From Microcebus murinus (taxonomy: Eukaryota; Chordata; Mammalia; Primates; Cheirogaleidae), in contig NC_134107.1 in NCBI RefSeq assembly GCF_040939455.1, positions 14,757,537 through 14,821,536 of the forward strand: a stretch of 64,000 bases of DNA. Reading direction: 5' to 3'. This document shows positions 27,026 to 38,065 of the stretch, in pieces. The position numbers and the translations under genes were made by a program. The first letter of the stretch is position 1. Each line of letters opens with the position of its first letter. Under the pieces are notes generated by a model that saw only the letters and a list, made by a program, of their open reading frames with translations, was not told where the DNA came from and did no database searches.

Positions 27026-27783
27026 AAGGGGTTATGATTTTAAATAGGGTAATATCTTAGCCTGGCTTCCTCCCTGACAAATAGAGCCTAGGATGCAGGG
27101 CTTGTTTGCAGATGGGTTATTTGGGAATGTCATCTCGGGGAACAGATTGAGGAAGAAGGAGGACTGACATAGGAACAGAAGGAAAGTCAGTAAAGGATGC
27201 GTCATTGAATTGGCCACACCCTGGGCAGCTAGTGCTCGAGCTCAGACTTCTGAAATGGATCTCAGAGCTGCCTGCCCCATGTGTAGCCTCCCTGCCTCCC
27301 ACCCACTGCACCAGCACTGCTGTGGCAGACAGAGAGCAGGAAAAGGCACCCTGTCCACTTGGTAATTGGAGGCCTCCCTTGTGGTTGAGCTTCTCTGCGT
27401 TGACAGAACATAAAGACAGAAAGAACCGCCTGCTTTGCGCCCATCCACATGCCTCCGCCCCAGATACCCTGTCTCTGGTTTTCCAGTCTTGCTCCTTCCA
27501 GGCCCTGCCCAGGAGTCTATGTATGTCCACACCTCCAGCCACTTGTCCTTCCACATACAGCTGGTGACCAAAGGTACGCTCCCATCTCTGCCCACCGCGA
27601 GGATTTTCATCATCATTGTCCCTCAGAGCCACCTCTGAGTGAGGCTATAGCGCACTTCTCTCCATTTCTGGTTAGTAACAGCCTATCGTGCCTCCCCATT
27701 TGTGAACCAGGCATGAGGTTTTCCTCTTCTGTCAAAGGGAGCTCCCTTGAGGCCATAGAGATGTGAGTTAAAAGAGAAGTACA

Positions 27784-28115
<332 letters not shown>

Positions 28116-29500
28116 GACCCCTTTACATTCTTAAAAATTAGAGAGGACCCCAAAGAACTTTTGTTTATGTGGCTTATATCTACTGATATTTATCATATTG
28201 GAAATTAAAACTGAGAAATTTAACATATTTATTTAATACATTTAAAAATAGCAACAATAAACTCGTTGCATGTTAACATAAATAACATTTTATATGAAAA
28301 ATTACTATATATTCCAAACCCCTCAAAATGACTGGGAAGAGTGGCATTGTTTTACATTTTTGCAAATCTCTTGAACATCTGGCTTTGTAGATTCTCATAT
28401 CTGCTTCTTTACTCAATCTGTTGAGATATGTTGTTTTGGCTCAAGTATATGGAAAAAATCTGATCTCACAATATGCAGTTGGTAAAAGGAGAAGTATATC
28501 AATAGCCTTTTTTTGAGAATTGTAGATATTCTTCTCTGATACTATAACAAAATTTGACAAGTGATAGTTTCTAAAGGTTAGTACCAATATGGAATCTGAA
28601 ATCATACCAGTGACCTTTTATACACTGTTAAATTAAAATCCATCGGTCTATTTTGCACTTTGAATGGCTTCCGTATCCATGCATGATCTGTGATAACACA
28701 CATCAGTCATTTTGGAAAAATACTGTTTCACAGAGTTATACCGATCTTCCAAATGTTGACATATTTCATTACACAATATCAAGAAATCACATTCCTCGAT
28801 GTCATCTTTGATCCCACCAGAAAACTTTAAGCATCAGGACGATGTCAAGATCATGGCAGCAGATACCCATTTTCCAAAATTTCTAAAAGCTCAAGTTTCA
28901 TCCTTGGCAACCAATACTGTCGGTTGTTTTCTTTCAAGTGACAGGCTCACTTCATTCATCTTCAAAAAATTTGCCTGCCAGATTCTTAAGTCTGAATAAC
29001 CACAGTTTCAAGTAAAAATGGTGTTCCATAAAAAAAAAAGAAAAACAAGTCCAGCTGGCAAACAGGAGAACAACACAAGTGCGTTCCCCGGAGGCAGCCT
29101 CTAGGCTGGGGTGTTCAGTAGGAGTGAATGCCGCCTACTTCTCCTTTTGTCACAAAGAATATTAAAAAGCCGTGTATCTAAGGATTGTGATTTAATAACA
29201 TTAATAATTGTACCTGCTTCATTGAGGACATTCTTAAGTAAAACCAGCAATTCCTCCCCCTATTTTGACTCTGAGAGCACGGGGTAAAGGACCCAGTGGC
29301 TACTAGCGCAGATTGGTGGCACCGCTTTGATTCATGCAAAGGCACAAGCACTTTCACCCACCATTGCTTTTGCACCAGGCAAATTATGCCAATGCAAAGG
29401 GCCAGTTGTGTCTTAACACTGTTATGTGAATAATTTTGACCTTCCGGGCCACTGAAAGGGCCTCGGGCATCCTTAGGGCTCCATGGATCCCACTTTGAGA
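28116..29500. mobile_element. Large AT-rich ancient repeat, probably a hAT-type DNA transposon remnant
   Basis: A continuous AT-rich block from 'gacccctttacattcttaaa' to 'ggatcccactttgagagg' near 29495. The right end resembles the 'ccacactttgagaac' termini of hAT-Charlie elements. No reading frame of useful length survives. The family name is not recalled with certainty. Confidence 0.4.
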
Positions 29501-30344
29501 GGGGAGGGAAGAGCTGTGGTGCTCAGAGCTGACACTCAGCATCTCAAATCCCCTAGTTCCTCTCCTAGGCATTGCCTGAGACGTACAAGCCCTCTTTGAG
29601 GGGCAGCCCAGCTGTCTCTTGCCCCCGATGTGTAGGATTCCAAGGCTGTTCGCCACCCTGATCGGTTCCCATTGAACCTTCCAGTGTGGTGTCTGCTGAC
29701 CCCAACACTCCGCGCAGGAACCGATCCGCCTGGGGTCTAGCAGAGTGATGTCCCGGTGCTAACTTCGACCTCTGTGTAACAATCAAAGCCTCAGAACTAT
29801 GTTAGAGGAACGCTAGAAAATTAGGAAAACAAAAGAGAATCACCTATAGCCACATCACCTTGACAACCACGTGGCTTAGGGTGGCCTTAAATGTTGACAC
29901 ATCCTGAATTTACCACTGATGAACATCCCCAAGTGTTTTTTTTTTTTTTTTTTTGTCCTGATGCTGTGGAGCCACGTCACCCTGGCCCTTCCCAGGTGGG
30001 TGTGAAGACTCCAAGAGGAGGACCTGATGCTCAGGTCTGTGCACGCCATGCGCACACAGCTGCCCTGTCCGCACCTGGGGGCTGGGTCCACCGGCCAGCT
30101 TCGTGGGCTCTGCACACAGGCTCGCCCGTGTCTATGGGCTCGCACATAAACTCCCCTAATCGGAATCTGAATCTTGAACTACGACTCCCGACGGTGAAGC
30201 CGCACCCACCGATGACGCAGCCCTGCTGTATCAGTTTTCCCGGCTGCTGTGGCACACTGCCACAAACTTGGTGGCTTAAAACAACAGACGTTTATTCTCT
30301 CCCAGTCCTAGAGGCCAGAAGTCTGACATCAAGGTGGCAGCAGA

Positions 30345-30673
<329 letters not shown>

Positions 30674-30831
30674 AAGGTGGTAGCAGAGTTGTACCTCCTT
30701 GAGAGTCTGTAGGGGAGAATCTGTCCCTGGCTTCTTCCACCTTCTGGAGCCGGCGGGAGTCCCTTGGCATCCTTTCGCTTGTGGCTGCAGTGTCTTTATA
30801 GTGCCTTCTGTTCTGTGGGGGTCTAGCTAAC

Positions 30832-30852
30832 CTCCCCCCCGCCCCCCCCCCG
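30832..30852. repeat. Poly-C tract
   Basis: C7-G-C10 type run inside the MaLR LTR. Low-complexity, slippage-prone. Confidence 0.8.
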
Positions 30853-31036
30853 CCTTTCTCCTATTAGGACACTGGTGACTACAGCTGGGGCACACCCTGA
30901 TGACCCAGGCTAAGCCCCTCCCTTCAAGATCCTTAGTGGAATCAAACCTTTTGCTGTGCAAGCTAATGTTCATAGGGCCCAGGGATTAGGGTGTGGACAT
31001 CTATTTTGGGGACACCATTCCGCAGACATCCATAGC

Positions 31037-31215
31037 AGCAGTTTTCAACAAGGAATAATTTTGCGCCCCGGGGACATTTGGTAATACCTGGAGAGATATT
31101 TTTTGGTTGTCATAACTGTGAGGAGGGAGTGCGGCTAGCATCTTGCCACGAGGCAAAGGATACTGCTAGCCACCCTGCAGGGCAGGGGACAGCTCCCCAA
31201 GACAGGGCGTCAGCC
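31037..31215 (-). mobile_element. MER5-type hAT-Charlie MITE
   Basis: The order 'gcagttttcaacaaggaata', 'gcgccccggggacatttggt', 'tttttggttgtcataactgt', 'actgctagccaccctgcagg' is the reverse complement of a MER5A/B-type element. Confidence 0.7.
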
Positions 31216-31268
31216 AGCCGGAGTGACGATGGCGAGACATCTGATTTATAATAACGATTTATTATTCC

Positions 31269-31357
31269 AGCATACCCTAGCTAAAAAGTTGCTTTTTAGC
31301 TAGGGTATGCTAGCTAAAAAGTATGCTAGCTAAAAGCTAGTATGCTAGCTAAAAAGT
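31269..31357. repeat. Perfect 20-bp-arm hairpin continuing into a short tandem repeat
   Basis: Arm 31269-31288 and arm 31292-31311 are exact reverse complements separated by a 3-base loop (31289-31291). The right arm runs into about three imperfect copies of a 16-19-bp unit starting 'gtatgctagctaaaa' (from 31305). It lies between the MER5-type and the 192-bp hAT elements and resembles neither. Origin by fold-back synthesis followed by slippage is inference. Confidence 0.9.
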
Positions 31358-31813
31358 AATTCCCACCTCTTTATCTGGCTTCATTTTTCATTATAGCCTT
31401 TGTTTTGTGTGGCGTTAAATCTATTCTACATTTATTTGCTTGTTGTCGTCTCTCACGGCCACCAGCATATCAGCTCCACGGGGGCAAAGGTTTCTATTTC
31501 ATTCACCGCTGTTTCCTCAGCACCTTGAACAGCAGCCAGCACTCGGCTCGCAATCTCTAAATATTTATCGAATTTAGTTATTAGCTGATCGAGGTGTACA
31601 CATTTCCTGAGCCCTCACCACATGCCAGCCAGGGTGCTGGGTTATCTCGTTTTGATACGAAAACCCTCTAAGGTAAGGATTGGTATCCTCCTCTGTTCTT
31701 CAGGTAAAGAAACAGAAGAGATTAAGCTACTTGCTGAAGATCACACATCTCTTAAGAGGGCAACACAGGGTCCTTTCTCAGGTGACTCAACCCCAGAGTT
31801 TATTTCCTTAGAG

Positions 31814-32005
31814 CAGGCGTCCTCAAACTACAGCCCGTGGGCCACATGCGGGCCGCCTAGCACATCTTTCTGGCCCTCTGGGTGTTTTTGCCGCCGCTGC
31901 CCGTCCTGCTTAGCAGCCGACTCGTCCCGGGCCCACAGTGCGCACTCTCCAACGGTCTGAGGGACAGTGAGCTGGCCCCCTGTTTAAAAAGTTTGAGGAC
32001 CCCTA
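31814..32005. mobile_element. 192-bp non-autonomous hAT transposon with perfect 8-bp target duplication
   Basis: The ends 'caggcgtcctcaaact' and 'agtttgaggacccct(a)' are inverted complements at 14 of 16 positions. The flanks 'ccttagag' at 31806-31813 and 32006-32013 are a perfect 8-bp duplication, diagnostic of hAT transposition. The G+C-rich interior carries no gene. The pattern recalls hAT MITE families present in some strepsirrhines and bats; family name not confirmed. Confidence 0.85.
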
Positions 32006-32029
32006 CCTTAGAGCAATGATTCCCTTAGA

Positions 32030-32500
32030 GAGGATGTGCCTCCTGTGTCCCAGGCATGGTGACAGGCACTGAGATACACAGATGCGGAAAACACAACCCC
32101 TGTCCTCAGTCGTCTCTAGTCCATGGAAGAAACAGGCAAGTCGGCGGGCAGTTATGACGTGAGTCACTGCAGGGAGAGATGAGGGGTAAACCAGCCTTGA
32201 GAAATCAGGGGAGGCTTCTCAGAAGAGGTGACATCTGGGTTAAGTCCTGAGGGACCAATATTAATGAGTCATGGAAAGTTCTAGCAACACGTGCCAAGTT
32301 CCAGATGAGAAAGAGCTGGAAGCTGACTGTGGCTGAGGGCAGAGTAGGGCAGGAGACTGGAGAGCGAGCAGCGGGAGATGAGGCTCATTGGCTCAGCAGC
32401 GGTCAGTCCTAGAGGCCCTCAAGTTGGACAGAGGAGTGGGGACTTTATCCTGAGAACCAGGAAGGGGCCTTGCAGGGTTTCAAGCTCTCTGGCCACAGTG
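32030..32500 (-). mobile_element. LINE L2 fragment
   Basis: Segments such as 'tgtcccaggcatggtgacag' (32047), 'gaggcttctcagaagaggtg' (32211) and 'gggactttatcctgagaacc' (32438) follow the order of a reverse-complement L2. Confidence 0.55.
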
Positions 32501-32974
32501 CTGAACAGGAACCAAAAGGTGCTACTGCCCTGGTCCACGCAGGGAACACTGGTTGTTCAAACGGGGCCAGCGCTGTGGGGTGGGGAATTGGTGGGCGGCC
32601 ACAAAAGAGAGTCGCAGGGCAATGAAACGTGGGGACAGGACCCTCGGGATATCTGAAACAGGAGGCAGGCAGGAGAGCAATTGGTTTTCTAAAAGGTTGG
32701 TGAGAACAGACATGTAATAAAAGGATATAATAAGAAATAGCCATCACTGGTGAAATGTTGCGGCCCCACCCAGCTCCCAACCTGTGGGTGGCCTCACTCA
32801 GGTGTGAAGGGGACAGGGAAGACAAAATAAGGATGCATCCTCTACTGTCATCTTCCCCACTGGGGGCTGTGGCTTTCCACAGTCGATGTGGCCCTGGGAA
32901 TGCCCTGCTCATTCATCCTGGTGTCATAGTGCAGGGAGTAGTTGAGGCAGGCCCACGAGGACATTAGCTACTTC

Positions 32975-33790
32975 TCCCCACGGGGCCAGGTCCCTAAGAT
33001 AGGGGCCGCCACAGAGGATAAGGAGATTGATAGGAGATAGAGAGAAATAAAAGAACACACAGAGTCTAAGGTATAGTTTATAGTTTTATATGAAAAGATC
33101 AGATATAACACAGCGGGGTACTCAGGAGACTGGCGTATCCCCACGAACGTCCAGCAATATGGTTAGATTCGTACAGGTTTTTATAATCACAGACATCAAT
33201 TACCAGTTGTCAGGGTAACATAGTTGCATATCAGAGAATGCAGTTGCTAGGGGAGACAGGTAGTGTGTTGGGGTTCAAAAGTCCTCTCAAAAGGCTTCTA
33301 TCTATCTAGGTGAACAAACAGGTACAAAGTCTTTCAGGGGCTAAGTTCTAAGAGGTAGTTGTCAATTAACAAAGATATATCAAAAGAGGTATAGTGACTC
33401 TTTATTTCTTTGATTTGTTATAGTGGAGTTAAAGGTAGACAGACAGGACAGAGCAGGAAGCCCATCTCTATAAAACAGGTTGTTTATAACCACCGGGCGC
33501 ATGTCTGGGCAAAAGGCACTCATTGTCTCCGGCTCCCGTCCTGTGGGCCATATTCACCTTGCCTTGGGTCTTTCAAGACACAGGGAAGCTCACAGATTTT
33601 GAGATACTGGGAAGCCTTCCTGGGAAACATCCCTACCAGAGATCTGAGAGCTCTCCCATGATACCAGCCTCTAATAAGCAAACCATTGAGTTCACACATT
33701 CCTTCAGGGCAAAACCCTGCAAACTCCTGTTTCTGTCTTTAATGTAGCAATATTGGGTTATACAATAAAATAATGATCTTATGAGCCACA
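32975..33790 (-). mobile_element. Candidate class II (ERV2/ERVK-like) LTR
   Basis: On the minus strand this block has a TATA-like AT-rich element near 33080, then a T-rich downstream region (33030-33060) resembling the R/U5 part of ERVK-type LTRs. It is not Alu, LINE or MaLR. I could not fix the LTR ends or a target duplication, and no primer-binding site is convincing. Confidence 0.35.
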
Positions 33791-34830
33791 TCTCATCAAT
33801 TCCTCAGTCATATTTTCCAACATCAGAGGCCTGTGAATTTGCTCTCTTCTGTGCCTTTCAAGGCACCTGGCTCTCGGGGTGGTCATGGGGATGGGGTCAG
33901 CCACGTCCTGCAACAACACAACTAGACTGATGACACTCTGTGGGCAGCTACATGCTTCCATCAGGAATAGGAGTGCTGCGAGAACAACTCCACTGCAGGT
34001 TACATGCAGCTCCTGGTGCACCTGCTACACCCAGGGCATGCTGGGATTGAACACCCTGGCATAAGAAGCTGCTGTGCATGGCCCCTCCTTGCTCCACTGC
34101 CACTATGCTTTTATCCAAGTGGCTCAGTTTTTTGGTTTCCACCTTTCCTCAAGCAGAGGATCCCCCTCCAGGTACAGGGCGGAGGTTGGCCAGGTATAAG
34201 AAAACTCCAAAGTGTTCTATGTGCGTGGCAGACCTTGGCTAGGCCTGGAAGATAACCTTGCCCCCGCTGCAGGGGCCTCATCCTGGTCACCCTTACAGAG
34301 TCGCAATGAAGCTGTGCATATTTGACGTTCACCCGTAACTATTTAACCTGTGGAGAGTGTAGCAGGGCAGCACTGGGGCATTATTAAGAAATTGTCCCTG
34401 GAAACCTGAAGTGAGATCAAGAGTTCATTGCTTCATTTTTTCAACCACATGAGTTAACTGTGCTGGGTTTTAGAAGGTGGGACTGGGGACCTGAGAGGAT
34501 AGGCAAGTTCCACTTTCGAACCTCCCAAATCCTGACATCTCTCCCCTGGCACGGCAACATACCATCAGCAGGAACTGGGAGATTCCAGAAGCCACTTCCA
34601 TGTAACCTCCTTACTGTGACCCCTCGATGAATGCTGCTGGCAATGTAACCTATGAGCTCCTCGCGCTCAAGGGCAGCTGCAGATGGACGTAGGCGAAAAG
34701 GCTCAGGTGCACCCTCCCCCGCCCAAGGTGTGTGCAGGACCACTTCAGCATGTCACTGCGCCAGACAGGGTGGCGGCCACTTGGCTCTCTGTGGGCATGC
34801 AGGCGCCCAGAGTTGCCGAAATTTCTGCAA
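33791..34830 (-). other. Unclassified sequence beside the LTR candidate, possibly ERV-internal remnant
   Basis: This block sits upstream (minus strand) of the LTR candidate and holds short minus-strand open frames at 33779-34021 and 34441-34743, each closed by stops. It is not a recognised repeat. If the neighbouring LTR call is right this could be decayed internal proviral sequence; no gene product can be assigned and none would be functional. Confidence 0.2.
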
Positions 34831-35835
34831 TTTTAAGAGGAGCCAAAAATCTGGATTTTCACGTGAATATTTCTGAATTTTTAAAGAGATAACTAAAAAC
34901 TTTTAAAGATTTTTAGATTAAAAAACAATAACAAAACCAATACCCAAAACTTGACACCATGTGGCTAACTGCTATCTGGACCAAACCACATAGACTTGTG
35001 GGTCACGGCCATGGCCCACCAGCTCTGGGGCTCCTCTGTACTGAAGTTTTGCTCTCATACCGTAATCCGTGTTGTAACTCGTGCCCTGGGTGACAGTCAT
35101 GTCTACCTTTACGACACCACTTCCCCTGTGAGAGGCAAATCACCCACACTTTCTCCCCAGCTGAGCGTGTCCCTGGGACTTTCCCTGTGAGCCCATCCTA
35201 GTCCCTGTCCCCACCCACCTCAGGGATGGAGCCTGGGCAGAAAGGAAGAACCTGCACTCCTCTTTTGTTTGCTGCTTTGGTGTCCTCTCCTGCTTTTTCT
35301 CTGCAGGCCACACTGTTTCTAGAAACCTTTCCTTTCAGCCACCACCTGCTACGGGTGCCTAACAGTACATTAGCACTCTTGTTTGTAAGGCTCAGCCCTC
35401 TGCGATGGCTTCTGTCACATCTGCCAGCCTAGTGACATTGCCGAGAGAGGAAGGAGCTGGTCTGATGTGACCTGGGCTTTGTCACCACACCCCTGTGGCT
35501 AGAGATCACAAACTTCCTCCGAGTAGGCATGGAGGTGGCTTGACCAGAGCATCGTCCCTCCTCCCGGCTCTGCCTGCCTCCCCCAAAGCACGTGGTCCCT
35601 GATGACAGCGACTGAAACAGAGCCTGGGGCGGACAGCTCTGCTTTCTCACCATCACTCCCCAGCCTTACACCTCCACGGGCCGGTCCCATCCACCACGGC
35701 CCGTCTTCCTACCTGATGTCACATGCTAAACGCCCACCCTTTTGCTGGTGTCTACCTGCAGCTTTCAAGAGACTCAGTTCATTTTAGCTTTTAGCCTTCT
35801 TGATGGAATTCCTACAAATCTTGCCTTGGGACACT

Positions 35836-36330
35836 CCTTCCATTCATTTATTCAGCCAGTACTTACTGAGCACCTACTATTTGCCAAGCACAGGCAGTCA
35901 CTGGGAATAAAACAGTGAAAAATTAGACAAGGTCCTTGATCCCGTGGAGGGTCCGTTCTACTGGTGGAGACAAAAACCAGTAACTGAACAAGTAACACAT
36001 GCTCTGAAGACCTTGAAACAGGGTGGTGTGACAGAAAGGATGCAGAGAGTCCAGTAGGCAGCTACTTAAACAGGATGATGCCAGAAAGCCCTCACGGAGA
36101 GAAGACATTTCAGCTGAAACCTCAACAAAGAGAAGGGGCCAGTCATGCACAAATCCGGAGGAGGAGCAGTTCTGGCAGAGGGACAGCAAAGACAAGGCCC
36201 TGGGGCAGGAAGGAGTTTAGCGTGCGAGAGGAACAGAAAGGTCAGATGGCTGAACTTGAGTGAACTTGAGGCTGAGACCAAGTCAGAAGAGGGCAGAGGC
36301 CAGAGCCCCCTGGGCTTGCAGGTCAAGGTG
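35836..36330 (-). mobile_element. LINE L2 fragment
   Basis: Begins 'cattcatttattcagccagt' and 'ctgagcacctactatttgcc' (35867), the reverse complement of an L2 3' end, then continues through 'ttctactggtggagacaaaa' and 'ggccctggggcaggaagga' typical of L2. Confidence 0.7.
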
Positions 36331-36728
36331 ACGGCTGGCTCTTGTCCTCAGTGTGTCAGAGGGCTCTGGGCAGGGCCGTGCTGAGGCCCACAGTGATTTA
36401 GTCTGAGGTCAGCGGGCCTCTCAATCCTGATGCACGTGTGGCTCTCTCTGGTGCCACAGGCGTCTTGAAGGTGCCCCACTTCCTTCCTCAGTAGCATTTG
36501 CACAATCCGAATTGCACTGTCACCCAGGAGCCCAGGCAGGGGTTTACCCCTAGGTCAGTTACCATGGACCAGTGATCCTCTGGCCCCTCTGCTCACCCCC
36601 CACTGGGCCTCAGTCTCTGCATCTGTGAAGTGGGCACCTGCAACGGTATGATGCTGGCCTTCCCAGTTCTATCAGCCTAGCTTTAGATTCTGATTGAAGA
36701 GGATCCAGGGCAAGCAGGATCCCGGCAA

Positions 36729-36745
36729 GAAATGAAACTGAAAGT
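36729..36745 (+). promoter_or_regulatory. SLC15A3: Candidate ISRE/IRF element upstream of SLC15A3
   Basis: GAAATGAAACTGAAAGT contains three GAAA repeats; the last two (GAAACTGAAAGT, 36734-36745) have the 2-bp spacing of an interferon-stimulated response element, and the complement fits AGTTTC-type ISREs closely. It is about 750 bp above the SLC15A3 start codon. SLC15A3 is known to be induced by Toll-like receptor and interferon signals in myeloid cells, which fits. Binding is not shown by sequence alone. Confidence 0.5.
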
Positions 36746-36899
36746 AAATATTCCTCTGGGCTCCAGGGATGCAGGCAGAGGGGGGAGGAGTGGGCGGAAG
36801 AGGAGGGAGATTTTTAGAAAGCTGAGTGGGCAGGGGCCCAGTGACCCAGGCTTTCACTTCTCCTAAACACCAGGCGCACCATGTGACGAAGGCAGCCGC

Positions 36900-37495
36900 A
36901 GGGACCAGGGAAAGGGGAAGCGAGGGGGAGCCCAGAGTTTCTCAAGAAGTCAGAGAGGGACAGGCTGAGCCGGGAGGGCTCAGAGGGGCGCCAGGAGGAA
37001 GGGGAGCTGAGGCAGTTGGGGACAGGGAGGAGACAGCAGGGCCAGTGGGGCGCCGGCGGGGCAGAGGGAGCCCTCACCCAATGCAGGCCATGTGTCATTA
37101 GGAAAGGGGGCAAGACTTAAGAAAGGGAGGAAAGAGGAGAGGGGTGGAAAGTTGGGGTGGGGGTGGCAGTGTGAAAAGAGGGACAGAAGGGGTCAGGGTC
37201 GGGCAAGGAGAGGGGAGAATTAGGGGTGAACCGGCTTGGGGCTTGGGTGAGGGGAGCAGCATCAGGGTTGGGAGGAGGGAAGAGGAGAGTTGAGAATTAG
37301 GGGGTGGTAGAGCCCTAGCAGTGAGCAGAGGGACCCAGGGTAGAGAAAGGAGAGGAGAGGCGCAGGGGAGGGGACGGGTAGAGGGGAGAGAAGGGTGGGC
37401 AAAGGGGTGAGAAAGGAGAGGAGCCGGTGGGACGGGAGGGGAAGGGCGAGGGCTGGGAAGGTGGGGTAGAGAAGAGCGTCGGGGATCGGGGGGCA
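36900..37495 (+). promoter_or_regulatory. SLC15A3: SLC15A3 upstream purine-rich promoter region
   Basis: The plus strand is overwhelmingly purine (G and A), with many runs of 3-6 G, especially from 37095 to 37495. It holds PU.1/ETS-like GAGGAA cores (about 36992 and 37123), which suit a macrophage and dendritic-cell gene, and no TATA box. The CpG-rich part starts only just before the ATG at 37498. The strand bias also makes triplex or G-quadruplex structure possible. The transcription start is not determined. Confidence 0.5.
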
Positions 37496-38065
37496 GGATG
37501 CCGGCGCCGCGCGCCCCGGGGGAGCCCCGAGTGCCCGGGGAGCGCCGGCCACTGCTGGCGCGCGCTGCTCGGGGCCCGCGCGGGTGGCGGCGGGCGGCGG
37601 GCGCCGCGATCTTGCTGGTGCAGATGCTGGAGCGCGCAGCCTTCTTCGGCGTCTCGGCCAACCTCGTGCTCTACCTCAACAGCGCCGACTTCAACTGGGC
37701 CGGCGAGCAGGCGTCGCGCGCCGCGCTCCTCTTCCTGGGCGCGTCCTACCTGCTGGCGCCCGTGGGCGGCTGGCTGGCCGACGTGTACCTGGGCCGCTAC
37801 CGCGCCGTGGTGCTCAGCCTGCTGCTCTACCTGGCCGCCTCGGGCCTGCTGCCCGCCACGGCCTTCCCCGACGGCCGCCGCTCCTTCTGCGGCGAGATGC
37901 CCGAGTCGCCGCTGGGGCCCGCCTGCCCCTCGCCCGACTGCGGGCGCAACTCGCCCAGCCCCTACTGCGCGCCCACCCTCTACGCCGGGCTGCTGCTGCT
38001 CGCCCTGGCCGCCAGCTCGGTCCGGAGCAACCTCACCTCTTTCGGTGCTGACCAGGTGAGTGGCA
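37440..38065. promoter_or_regulatory. SLC15A3: CpG island over SLC15A3 exon 1
   Basis: CpG density rises sharply at about 37440 and falls after the exon 1 donor at 38056, covering the start codon. Typical of a CpG-island promoter edge, though part of the density comes from Arg/Ala/Gly codons. Confidence 0.6.
37498..38055 (+). CDS. SLC15A3: SLC15A3 exon 1 (residues 1-186)
   Basis: Encodes the cytoplasmic N-terminus with the dileucine signal and the first membrane segments, ending NLTSFGADQ at a GTGAGT donor in phase 0. CAG at 37621-37623 gives Gln42 in the ExxER motif. Confidence 0.97.

Noticed and set aside
33779..34743. Short minus-strand frames next to the LTR candidate, considered as retroviral genes
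   Set aside because: Too short, closed by stops and without a clear retroviral motif. Kept only as possible remnant sequence.
36826..37101. Plus-strand open frame just upstream of SLC15A3
   Set aside because: Gly/Arg/Glu-rich translation of the purine-rich promoter; it closes at 37101, before the SLC15A3 ATG, and has no homologue I recognise.
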